Source of the DNA: a virus
Strand: one strand, 5' to 3'
Length of the DNA stretch: 64,000 nt
Virus record (IMG/VR): IMGVR_UViG_3300032323_001214
Span: 1 to 64,000 of that record
Part shown: positions 31,893 to 40,172 of the stretch, in pieces
Position numbering within the stretch: the first letter of the stretch is position 1
Layout: each line of letters starts with the position of its first letter
Made by a program: the position numbers and the translations under genes
The notes under the pieces: generated by a model
Told to the model about the DNA's origin: nothing
Seen by the model: only the letters and a program-made list of their open reading frames with translations
The model's database searches: none

Positions 31893-32099
31893 TTATTCCT
31901 TTATTGGTGCGTCTGTGAAATCTGCTTGCCACGCATTACGAAATGTTCTGTCTGCTGGTATATCACTAACATCTATCACTAGGTAAGGTTTACCAGTAGG
32001 TACTGCACGTAATGCTTCTGTTTGTTCTATACCGGGTGCTGGTACTATAACGGCAATACCGTCATCATCATTTGGATAAATTATTCTATAGTCGGTCAT
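31893..32099 (-). CDS. Small fibre-associated protein, copy B
   Basis: 68 aa, MTDYRIIYPND...IDVSDIPADRTFRNAWQADF, the duplicate of 31228-31434 with only scattered substitutions. It directly precedes the tip gene downstream by 4 nt, as copy A does. Confidence 0.72.
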   Translation of the reverse strand: MTDYRIIYPNDDDGIAVIVPAPGIEQTEALRAVPTGKPYLVIDVSDIPADRTFRNAWQADFTDAPIKE

Positions 32100-32108
32100 T
32101 TTTGTTTC

Positions 32109-32561
32109 TCATCTAAATACAGTTGCACCAATATACGGCACCTCAAATACTCCACCACCAGAATCAACTACCGAAAACGAAACTTGACTGGCAGTTCTGC
32201 TAGTAACAACTATTACCTCAAATGATCCAGCACCACGATATTGAACTATTGCAGGTGCTGCATAGTTTGCGTCAGGCATTGCATTTGTAAAATTTACGGC
32301 TATACTACCAACTCCGACGTCGGTGACACTGCTTACATTAAATGCAGCTAAGATTGTACTACTACCGTTACAAGCGACCCATGCTCTGCACAGTGTACCA
32401 ATTTGCGTACCTGCACTGTCTTGAAATAAAGGAGCTGTGTTGGCTGCAGTACCACGTAATGCGCTAGGTTGTATTGATGTAAGAGCATTGTTAGAGTCAC
32501 GCACTGCTAACACACCAGCTGGTGTGTTTGTTTGTATTGTGTTTACTTGTAGTGTGCTCAT
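32109..32561 (-). CDS. Small tail tip/fibre protein
   Basis: 150 aa. N-terminus MSTLQVNTIQTNTPAGVLAVRDSN (a fibre-attachment type sequence), then IGTLCRAWVACNGSSTI and VNFTNAMPDANYAAPA, the same tip module as in 31445-31888 with a different N-terminal part. It is followed by small protein copy B. Confidence 0.75.
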   Translation of the reverse strand: MSTLQVNTIQTNTPAGVLAVRDSNNALTSIQPSALRGTAANTAPLFQDSAGTQIGTLCRAWVACNGSSTILAAFNVSSVTDVGVGSIAVNFTNAMPDANYAAPAIVQYRGAGSFEVIVVTSRTASQVSFSVVDSGGGVFEVPYIGATVFR

Positions 32562-32562
32562 A

Positions 32563-33180
32563 TTATGCCCATGTTCCTACACTTGTGTTGCTACCGGCTT
32601 CACCAATTGGATATATTGAAAAATATGAGTTAGGTTGAATTGTATATATAGGACCAGTGGCACTAATAGTAATTTGCGGGATAAAAGTGCCTGTTCCTGA
32701 TACAGTAACTATCCCATTTATTTGTATAGTTTGATAATTTGTCGCAGAAGCAGATGGTCCTATCAAAGTAGTATTAGAAGTAGTAGCAATAAACCCTGTA
32801 TATGCAGGGGACGCTACTGTTGAAAACCCACTAGTATCAAAATATCTAATAACACTATATCCAATACTCGACACAGTTGATGTACCTCCAAACCCAATAC
32901 CATATGTATGTGAAGTTGTTGTCGTTGTTTTTATCATTGCATAGTATGCTTGGAATGCATACACTATATTACTTGACAACGTTACACCTACTCCTAGAAT
33001 TGATTGTGCTGAAGTTGAGCTGGCCATCGCTAATGTACTATTCAATCTATAATACTGCATACTAGGAACTAAGCCACGCTGTGTACCCAATGGTGTAAAA
33101 TATAATTCTCCACCGTCGTACTCAAGCGTACCTATCTCCGGTGTAATCAATGTGCTGGGCTGTAATACTAATTTCGACAT
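32563..33180 (-). CDS. Tail tip/fibre protein (205 aa)
   Basis: 205 aa, Ser/Thr-rich and all beta. It starts MSKLVLQPSTLITPEIGTLEYDGGELYFTP, a common N-terminus of small phage fibre or decoration proteins, and ends YSFIYPIGEAG-type strands before SNTSVGTWA. AAGGAAT precedes the ATG. Likely part of the virion adhesin set. Confidence 0.65.
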   Translation of the reverse strand: MSKLVLQPSTLITPEIGTLEYDGGELYFTPLGTQRGLVPSMQYYRLNSTLAMASSTSAQSILGVGVTLSSNIVYAFQAYYAMIKTTTTTSHTYGIGFGGTSTVSSIGYSVIRYFDTSGFSTVASPAYTGFIATTSNTTLIGPSASATNYQTIQINGIVTVSGTGTFIPQITISATGPIYTIQPNSYFSIYPIGEAGSNTSVGTWA

Positions 33181-33189
33181 TTCATTCCT

Positions 33190-33396
33190 TTATACAATAA
33201 CCCAGCGTGAGCCAGTAGCTACAGTAACAGATATACCATTTGCAATTGTTATCGGGCCTGTACTGATTCCATTAGTACCGCTACTAATAGTAGCATTAGC
33301 AGATATAGTGTTTGCATTGACATAAATTGGCGGGTTGGTACCGGGAAATGAACTTCCTGTTCCTCCGCCTGACGCTTTAATTATTGTTAATGGCAT
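33190..33396 (-). CDS. Small fibre-like protein (68 aa)
   Basis: 68 aa, Gly/Ser/Thr/Ile-rich: MPLTIIKASGGGTG and NGISVTVATGSRWVIV. It resembles the C-terminal strand region of a fibre. AGAGGA is in the leader, with two tandem late-promoter variants (ACTAAATA, GCTAAATA) at 33413-33427. It could be an independent peptide or a fragment of a former larger adhesin. Confidence 0.55.
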   Translation of the reverse strand: MPLTIIKASGGGTGSSFPGTNPPIYVNANTISANATISSGTNGISTGPITIANGISVTVATGSRWVIV

Positions 33397-33412
33397 ATAT
33401 TATCCTCTGTTA

Positions 33413-33427
33413 TATTTAGTATTTAGC
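33413..33427 (-). promoter_or_regulatory. Tandem late promoter variants
   Basis: ACTAAATA (33413-33420) and GCTAAATA (33420-33427) in tandem, 17 nt and more before the ATG at 33396. Confidence 0.5.
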
Positions 33428-34831
33428 TTAGAAAGTTATGCTACCAGAGCTGTTGAATTGGTAAATTCTAAATCCACCTGCAACTGTTACAGTTGGACTA
33501 CCTGTAGTAGATACTGCCTCACCGAATGAGTCAGAATAACGAATTATAACGACACCTGATCCGCCACTTCCTCCTGTACCGGAGACTCCGCCTCCGCCAC
33601 CGCCTCCGCCACCTGTATTAGTTCCGCCGGCGGTGCCCACTCCTGTTGTACCACCGGCGCCACCTCCGCCGGTGCCCCCCAGTCCACGAGAAGCACCATT
33701 TTGTGACTGGCCGCCACCGCCACCGCCGGCGTAAGTAACAGATGCACCTGTGATTGCACTTGCAGTGCCGACGCCGCCTGCACCAGAAACAGAACCGGTG
33801 GCTGATTGCCCAACACCTCCTGCACCGCCGCCGCCACCTGCACCATAGACTCCACTGTTGAGATTATTTCCACCGTTATTACCTTGACTAGGGGTAGTAG
33901 ATGGTGTATTTCCGGCTGCACCAGAAATACTACTAACAATGTCTCCGTAACCGCCACCGCCACTTCCACCGACGGAGGGGTTTATTGTAGTAGGTCTACT
34001 GCCGCCAGCGCCACCACCTGTAGAAGTTATAGTTGAAAAAATACTGTTAGCACCATTAGTTGCTGCTGTTCCACCTGCTCCTACTGTTACAGTGTAAGCT
34101 ATCCCGGAAGTTACAGATAATCCTGTTCCAGAACGAAGGCCACCAGCGCCACCGCCGCCACCAGCGCCTCCAGCGCCACCGCCGCCGCCACCGGCAACTA
34201 CTAGATATTCTACTGATGATGGTGGCATAACTAAAACAACTGATAACGAAAATGTTCTAGGTGCATCTTGTAATTCACTATCATATGCTTCTATAGTGAA
34301 GCTGTATGTAGTATTGGAAACTACATTTACTGTACCACTTAATAATCCACTAGTACTGAGTGTTAATCCGGTTGGTAATGTACTACCACTTTGTAATTGA
34401 TATCCAGCAGCACCGGTCGCATTCAGTTGTAATGATATTGCTACTCCCGTTTGATATGGACCCAAGCTACTTGATGTAACCCATGTAATATTGATTGGAC
34501 TAAAAGTTATCCCAATTGGTTTTATGCAATATGTGCCATCTGTATTAACAACAGTTACATCATATGATCCTGCTATTGTTGCAGGTACTTGTACATTTAA
34601 CACAGTTGAATTTACTAGTGAAATACTTGTTGCTAGTGTAGTTCCAATATATACCTGTACGCCAGTATTAAAATTAGTACCAGTAATTTTTATAAATCCA
34701 CCGCTGGTACTTACAGCAGTATCATCTAATACTGTGTAACTTGAATTTGTAACTTGTATATTAGATATAGTGGGACTAAAAATACCACTATTTGGTTGAA
34801 AATTGTTAAAGTCAATCTGTGTTACAGCCAT
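33428..34831 (-). CDS. Glycine-rich adhesin with TIG and PIG domains
   Basis: 467 aa in three parts: an N-terminal IPT/TIG-like domain (about 20-110), a putative Ig/cadherin-like He_PIG domain (about 115-205, LPTGLTLSTSGLLSGTV), then VEYLVVAGGGGGGAGG and a long glycine-rich domain with many poly-Gly runs. It ends with FRIYQFNSSGSITF. Glycine-rich sandwich domains of this kind form the receptor-binding tip of T4-like fibres (gp38 of S16-type phages). The N-terminal two domains are shared with the next gene. Confidence 0.8.
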   Translation of the reverse strand: MAVTQIDFNNFQPNSGIFSPTISNIQVTNSSYTVLDDTAVSTSGGFIKITGTNFNTGVQVYIGTTLATSISLVNSTVLNVQVPATIAGSYDVTVVNTDGTYCIKPIGITFSPINITWVTSSSLGPYQTGVAISLQLNATGAAGYQLQSGSTLPTGLTLSTSGLLSGTVNVVSNTTYSFTIEAYDSELQDAPRTFSLSVVLVMPPSSVEYLVVAGGGGGGAGGAGGGGGAGGLRSGTGLSVTSGIAYTVTVGAGGTAATNGANSIFSTITSTGGGAGGSRPTTINPSVGGSGGGGYGDIVSSISGAAGNTPSTTPSQGNNGGNNLNSGVYGAGGGGGAGGVGQSATGSVSGAGGVGTASAITGASVTYAGGGGGGQSQNGASRGLGGTGGGGAGGTTGVGTAGGTNTGGGGGGGGGVSGTGGSGGSGVVIIRYSDSFGEAVSTTGSPTVTVAGGFRIYQFNSSGSITF

Positions 34832-34834
34832 ATG

Positions 34835-37800
34835 TTAATTAGTTAAGAATGGTATTGTTGGTGGCGTAAAGTTGGCTGTGTAACGGGCAACGCCTTGAGT
34901 GATACGTAAATCGTTGATGTTACCAGTCATTGGAAATGCTGAAGTAACTACACCACTACCTATTTCTAGTGCGTAGTTGCCGGGAGTATAGCTAGTAGCG
35001 TTGACTGCGGAGCCTCGATTAACACCATCAATGTAGATAGTCACTGTTCCACTATTTCTAACCACTGCAATATGCGACCAAGTATTGTTGGCAAGTGTTG
35101 AGCCTGTTGTCAGTACCACAGATGTCAAATTACTATACCACCTTAGCTGATTATTACCATCATTTTTATAAAGTCTCCAGCCGCCTGCAATACCATAAGC
35201 TCTACTTATAATACTTTGCCAAGTACTATTTACGTTGGTAAAATTAATCCACATTTCAATGGTAAAATTACTAGGAAAATCAAATGCTGGACTGCTAGGA
35301 GAAAGTAAGTAGTCTCCAGTACCGTCAAAAAACATACTGGTGTTGCCATATTTGGCAGTGTTAGTTACCAAACGACTATCGCCCACAGTTTCCAAATTGT
35401 TCTGTGCGCTAGCATCGTAAATGCCTGCACCTGTACCATTTAATAATAATACTGAGTTTTGAACTGCGGTTAGTGGTTGATTACTTGGTACGAAGTTTGA
35501 GGTGTATAGTGCCGTCCCCTTCACCATACGTAAATTAGAAATGTAGCCATTAAAATAATCTACAAGAAGAGGCCATGCCCCTATAAACAAAAGACTAGAA
35601 TTGTCAGCAATATTAGGAAATGTGAACGTAGCACCTGCTTGCTGTCCATTTAAAAATATATATCCAGTAGTACCAGATTTTACAACTGCAACATGAACCC
35701 ATTGATTTAACGGCGAATTTTGGTTTCTAGTAAACGAAACTTCACCAGAACCGTTGTTGTATAAAAAAGTCCATCCATTTGTTGTGTTCCAATTTACAGA
35801 CCAATAAACAGTAGAACTTGATCGTTGGCTAACTATTTGATTAAATGCACCCGGAAAAGAGATTGCATAAGCCCAAAATTCTATAGTATAATTGGAATCA
35901 ATAGTCCATGCTGCATTATCTGCTAGTGTTAGATAATCCCCAGTGCCATCAAAATACATACTGCCACCAAATACGCTTGGCGAGTAACTTTGCAGTATTG
36001 AATATGTTACAGTAAAGGGATTGAAGAATGATGGCTGACTATTACCAGCAGCCGTGATTGTTAACTGGTTAGTGCTGTTATCTATAAATGTTGGGCTTTG
36101 GCAAGTCAACACTGTAGTACCAGAAATTGCAGTTAGCGGTGTGGTTGGTACTATGTATGTTGTACCAGAATAAACAACTGTATTAGTGACTCTAAAATTT
36201 GAGATATATCCAGTGTATGGAGTTGTACCATCACTTCTAGCGCCAATAATTGGGTTACCAGTATATAGTGATGTTGATACACCAGCTGTTATACTATCTC
36301 TTACCCCGTTCACATATAATGATAAATTATTTGATCCATCACGAACCCATGCTATATGATACCAAGTGTTTGCTGAGTATGTAGACGCAGATGCGTAACT
36401 TGTTGCTGCGATGCTAAAACTAAATTTATTGGCTGCATCGTTCCACAACATACTCCATCTACCTGCCGCAGGACTAGGATTACCAAGATATTGTCCGTAT
36501 ATACTTTGTGCAGCCGCAGTACCGGTAACATAGACCCAACACTCAACTGTAAACGTTCCAGTAGCAGCAACTGGCGCAGATGAAAGCGTTAAGAAATCCC
36601 CGGTACCATCAAAGTAAGCACTATAGTATGGCGTAGGTAATGTTGTGCCTGCAAACGGTCCAAACTTTTGTACACTAGTATTACCGACTACTGTAATTGC
36701 TAATCTATTAGCACTGTCATCAACAATAGTACTATCACGGCATGTTAATAAGCTTGTATTAGCAATTGGCAATAATGGTGTAGTACTAGGTGTGAAGGCT
36801 GATGTATAAACAGCGGCGCGTGTGTATCTGAAATTAGAAATGTATCCTGTAAAATACTGAAGTGCCCCGGCTGATCTGATAAATCCTATATTAAGAGTTG
36901 TTCCAGACGCCGGCGTATTGGTGATTGATCCTGAGGCTACTTCGACCCCGTTAACATAAATTTTAATAGTTGAATTGTTAGACACCACTGCAATATGATA
37001 CCATGTGTTGAGCGCAATAACACCGTTGGCAGATGATACCGCATAGTTAGTCGGACTAGTCGATTCAGAATAAAAATAAATTTCGCCCGATGGACCTCTA
37101 GATATCATTACTCGATTGGCATTACTTCCTGTGTTGCCGTTATACACATACCCAGCACCTTCCACGCCACCGGCAGCAGTTTGGTATACCCAGAATTCTA
37201 CAGTCCAAATTCCTGTGAGAGCAGGAGCAGTAACTGTCAAATTATCCCCGTTACCATCAAAATAATTACTCCAATTCTCAGCATAAGGACTAAATGTTCC
37301 TTGTGTAGTGTTGCCGTTGCGAGTGACTAAGAAATTGTTGGTACTTGAATCCAAAAACATATTATTGTTATTGGGTTGGTTTGTTTGGCAGGTTAATAAA
37401 CTGGTATTGGTCACTGATGTGAGTGGTTGTGTAGGTGGTGTAAAGTTTGCAGTGTAAAGTGCCGTTCCCTTGACAAATCTAGCATTACTGATATAACCAT
37501 TGAAGTAAGTATCAACTGTTGTATTGTATAATCCAACTAATATAGAGCCAGCAGAATCAGCAAACGCACCACTTAATGAAAAAGTCGTTGCATCTTGTAT
37601 ACCGTTGATAAAATACCTAAATGTTGTTCCGCTTCGGGTCCAAACTACGTGATTCCAAGTATTATACACTATTCTAGATGTTGATAGTGTACCATTTGTC
37701 TCACCACTTATATTATAGGCAATACTAAGTTGTCCTGTATTTTCTATTCTAAAAATGAACGATGTTGTGGCGGAACTTGGCCATTGACCTATAACTGTTA

Positions 37801-40030
37801 CAGTCTTTGAAGAAAATTGATAAACCCAGGCCTCAACTGTGAAGTCACCTGTAATTTGAAACGCAGAATTGTCGGCTATACTTAGATAATCCCCGGTACC
37901 ATCAAAGTATGTGCTGCCAGTTCCAGTAATTGTTTGACTTGTAAAGGTTTGCGTAAACGGAGTTACAGCAACAGGTTGTGCTTGTCCAACTGAAGTAATA
38001 GCAAAGTTATTTGTTGAGTTATCAATTAATGTAGAATTTTGACAAGTCAACAAACTTGTTCCACTAATAGCAGTAAGTGGTTGTGTAGGCGGTGTAAAGT
38101 TACTAGTATAAACTGCGGTGCCATTTACTATACGGAAGTTAGAAATATATCCAGGAAAATATCCTGCACCCGACGGTGTTCCTGCATCAGCACCTATATA
38201 TATTGGAGCAACAGGTGACATTAACGCCCCCGTTGCTGTTCCCGTAGATCCACCTGCAACACCGTTGATATAATAAGACACCGTAGTACCACTTCTTACT
38301 AGTGCAATATGTGTCCAAGTATTTACAGTCAATGACGGACTCGATAAATTCACAGCCCAAGAACTGCCGGATGTTGATACAAGAAATTGTAATGTTGCCC
38401 CATTAAACTCCATTAATATAGGGGCGTAGTTAGCTTCTGATGCTCGTTGACCAAACAAACCCTTAACTCCAGAAAGTGCAGTCGGGTATATCCACATCTC
38501 AATGGTAAAGTTTGCACTTATATTGAAGGCGGCGTTATTGGGAATAGTTAAAAAGTCGCCGGTACCATCAAAATAACCACTGTAAAGATTAGGTACGCCT
38601 ATACTACTTGGAATAACAAACGGATCAAAACCGTCAATTCTAACATCACCGTTGCGTGTGATAGCAAAATTGTTAGTACTGTTGTCTATAAATCTGTTTG
38701 ATTGACAGGTTAACAAGCTGGTTCCGGTGATGTTTGTGAGTGGAATTGTACTTGGTGTGAAGTTAGAAGTATAAACTGCGGTTCCCTTTACAAATCTAAA
38801 ATTACTCATGTACCCGTCAACGGCCTGCACTCCATTAGCAGCACCGGCCATCAATGACAGATTACCACTGGTTCCAATTGCACCAGTTGCTACACTAGCT
38901 GTAGTTCCTGCAACCCCATTCCGATAAAAAGTCATAGTATTTCCGGACCTGACCAATGCTATATGTTGCCATTGATTTAGTAAAACAGTAAATCCAGTAC
39001 TGGCCCCACTTACCTGCCAACTATTTGCTGCTGAGTTTGCTATGAAATACAAATAATTTCCAGAACTGTCCATAACTATACAAGCACCTCCAACATCTGT
39101 TGAAAGTGTAGCAGTAGCTCTTTGTGCCCAAAATGTCTTAAAGTTTCCTGAACTGGGTAAACTCAATGGATAAACCCATGCTTCCCAAGTACAATTACCG
39201 GATTCGGGCCGAATATTTGTAGTGTCGGCTACAGTTAGATAATCTCCAGTACCATCAAAGAAATTACTGTAATAACCCGGTGTGTAGGGACCAAAGTTGT
39301 TGGGTCGTGCATCACCAAATACACTTATATTAAAATTATTGGTACTAGCATCATCATTAAAAATACTTGTACTTGTTGTGCCGGGTAGTAATAAAGTTAC
39401 ATAATCCCAAAATTGATCTCCTGCAACTATTGTTATTGCAAATGCTTTAGGACTATCTTGTAATTGCGGATCGATTGCTTCAATTGTAAAATTATAAGTA
39501 GTGTCTGAAGTTAACCCAGTTACAGTGCCACTTAGTAATCCACTACTACTTAATGTTAGTCCAGACGGTAATGTACTACCTGCTTGTAATGCATATGTTA
39601 ATGGAGTATCTCCTGTAGCACTTAATTGTATACTTATAGGGATTGATGTTACACCTTGTGGTAATGGACTTGCTGTTACCCAAGTTGGTGTACCACTGTA
39701 TGTTAATCCATTTACTATGATCGCAGTGCTTCCATTTGTGTTTACTACATATACTACATATGTGCCTGCACTCATAGCCGGTACTTGTACTCTAAGTGTA
39801 GTAGAGTTTACAAATGCAACACTTGTTGCGTTTGTGCTACTGATAATTACATTACAACCAGTAGCAAAATTTGTACCAGTAATAACAATATAACCACCGC
39901 TAGTACTGACTGCACTATCATCCAACGGAGTCCAACTGCTATTAGTAACTGTAATACTAGTAATAGATACTGGAGCTAAAACGGCAAGTGTAGCCGGTTG
40001 TATGTTGGTTGATGATATTTGTGTTGTCAT
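34835..40030 (-). CDS. Giant fibre with seven LamG/lectin-like repeats
   Basis: 1731 aa. An N-terminal TIG domain and a He_PIG-like domain like those of 33428-34831 come first. Seven tandem modules of about 200 residues follow, each opening with YFDGTGDYLTV-like sequence, containing TIEMWIYP, W-x-HIA-V-R and YISNFR, and mostly ending with LLTCQ...IDNSTNNFAIT. This is the LamG/concanavalin-A-like fold that binds glycans. The protein may reach far from the virion and bind several glycans at once. No cleavage signal was seen. Confidence 0.85.
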   Translation of the reverse strand: MTTQISSTNIQPATLAVLAPVSITSITVTNSSWTPLDDSAVSTSGGYIVITGTNFATGCNVIISSTNATSVAFVNSTTLRVQVPAMSAGTYVVYVVNTNGSTAIIVNGLTYSGTPTWVTASPLPQGVTSIPISIQLSATGDTPLTYALQAGSTLPSGLTLSSSGLLSGTVTGLTSDTTYNFTIEAIDPQLQDSPKAFAITIVAGDQFWDYVTLLLPGTTSTSIFNDDASTNNFNISVFGDARPNNFGPYTPGYYSNFFDGTGDYLTVADTTNIRPESGNCTWEAWVYPLSLPSSGNFKTFWAQRATATLSTDVGGACIVMDSSGNYLYFIANSAANSWQVSGASTGFTVLLNQWQHIALVRSGNTMTFYRNGVAGTTASVATGAIGTSGNLSLMAGAANGVQAVDGYMSNFRFVKGTAVYTSNFTPSTIPLTNITGTSLLTCQSNRFIDNSTNNFAITRNGDVRIDGFDPFVIPSSIGVPNLYSGYFDGTGDFLTIPNNAAFNISANFTIEMWIYPTALSGVKGLFGQRASEANYAPILMEFNGATLQFLVSTSGSSWAVNLSSPSLTVNTWTHIALVRSGTTVSYYINGVAGGSTGTATGALMSPVAPIYIGADAGTPSGAGYFPGYISNFRIVNGTAVYTSNFTPPTQPLTAISGTSLLTCQNSTLIDNSTNNFAITSVGQAQPVAVTPFTQTFTSQTITGTGSTYFDGTGDYLSIADNSAFQITGDFTVEAWVYQFSSKTVTVIGQWPSSATTSFIFRIENTGQLSIAYNISGETNGTLSTSRIVYNTWNHVVWTRSGTTFRYFINGIQDATTFSLSGAFADSAGSILVGLYNTTVDTYFNGYISNARFVKGTALYTANFTPPTQPLTSVTNTSLLTCQTNQPNNNNMFLDSSTNNFLVTRNGNTTQGTFSPYAENWSNYFDGNGDNLTVTAPALTGIWTVEFWVYQTAAGGVEGAGYVYNGNTGSNANRVMISRGPSGEIYFYSESTSPTNYAVSSANGVIALNTWYHIAVVSNNSTIKIYVNGVEVASGSITNTPASGTTLNIGFIRSAGALQYFTGYISNFRYTRAAVYTSAFTPSTTPLLPIANTSLLTCRDSTIVDDSANRLAITVVGNTSVQKFGPFAGTTLPTPYYSAYFDGTGDFLTLSSAPVAATGTFTVECWVYVTGTAAAQSIYGQYLGNPSPAAGRWSMLWNDAANKFSFSIAATSYASASTYSANTWYHIAWVRDGSNNLSLYVNGVRDSITAGVSTSLYTGNPIIGARSDGTTPYTGYISNFRVTNTVVYSGTTYIVPTTPLTAISGTTVLTCQSPTFIDNSTNQLTITAAGNSQPSFFNPFTVTYSILQSYSPSVFGGSMYFDGTGDYLTLADNAAWTIDSNYTIEFWAYAISFPGAFNQIVSQRSSSTVYWSVNWNTTNGWTFLYNNGSGEVSFTRNQNSPLNQWVHVAVVKSGTTGYIFLNGQQAGATFTFPNIADNSSLLFIGAWPLLVDYFNGYISNLRMVKGTALYTSNFVPSNQPLTAVQNSVLLLNGTGAGIYDASAQNNLETVGDSRLVTNTAKYGNTSMFFDGTGDYLLSPSSPAFDFPSNFTIEMWINFTNVNSTWQSIISRAYGIAGGWRLYKNDGNNQLRWYSNLTSVVLTTGSTLANNTWSHIAVVRNSGTVTIYIDGVNRGSAVNATSYTPGNYALEIGSGVVTSAFPMTGNINDLRITQGVARYTANFTPPTIPFLTN

Positions 40031-40044
40031 GCTATTATTTATTT

Positions 40045-40137
40045 TTAATATATAATTGAGTCAGAATCAGTGAATTGATAAATTCTAAATCCACTTGATT
40101 CTGGCACTATTGTTGCTGCTGGTGTGTGTTCCTTCAT
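40045..40137 (-). pseudogene. Remnant of a glycine-rich adhesin C-terminus (30 aa)
   Basis: A 30-codon open frame, MKEHTPAATIVPESSGFRIY and on to SDSIIY, matches the C-terminal end of the glycine-rich adhesin at 33428-34831 (GGFRIYQFNSSGSITF). No convincing ribosome-binding site precedes it. It is best explained as the end of a lost adhesin gene left between the LamG fibre and the next giant fibre. The rest of the 40031-40172 gap holds nothing recognisable. Confidence 0.6.
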
Positions 40138-40172
40138 TATTTTTATTCTATAAAAATGTGTCATCTTATTAA

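Larger units (their letters stand above)
31135..32099 (-). repeat. Duplicated tip-plus-small-protein cassette
   Basis: The segment 31135-31434 (start of one tip gene plus small gene A) is repeated at about 31845-32099 (start of the next tip gene plus small gene B). Long DNA identity is visible, for example around 31240-31390 against 31905-32055. A recent tandem duplication of about 665 bp spacing. Confidence 0.7.

Noticed and set aside
33544-34036. Open frames overlapping the glycine-rich adhesin
   Set aside because: GC-rich poly-Gly codons remove stop codons in other frames; no ribosome-binding site or recognisable protein.
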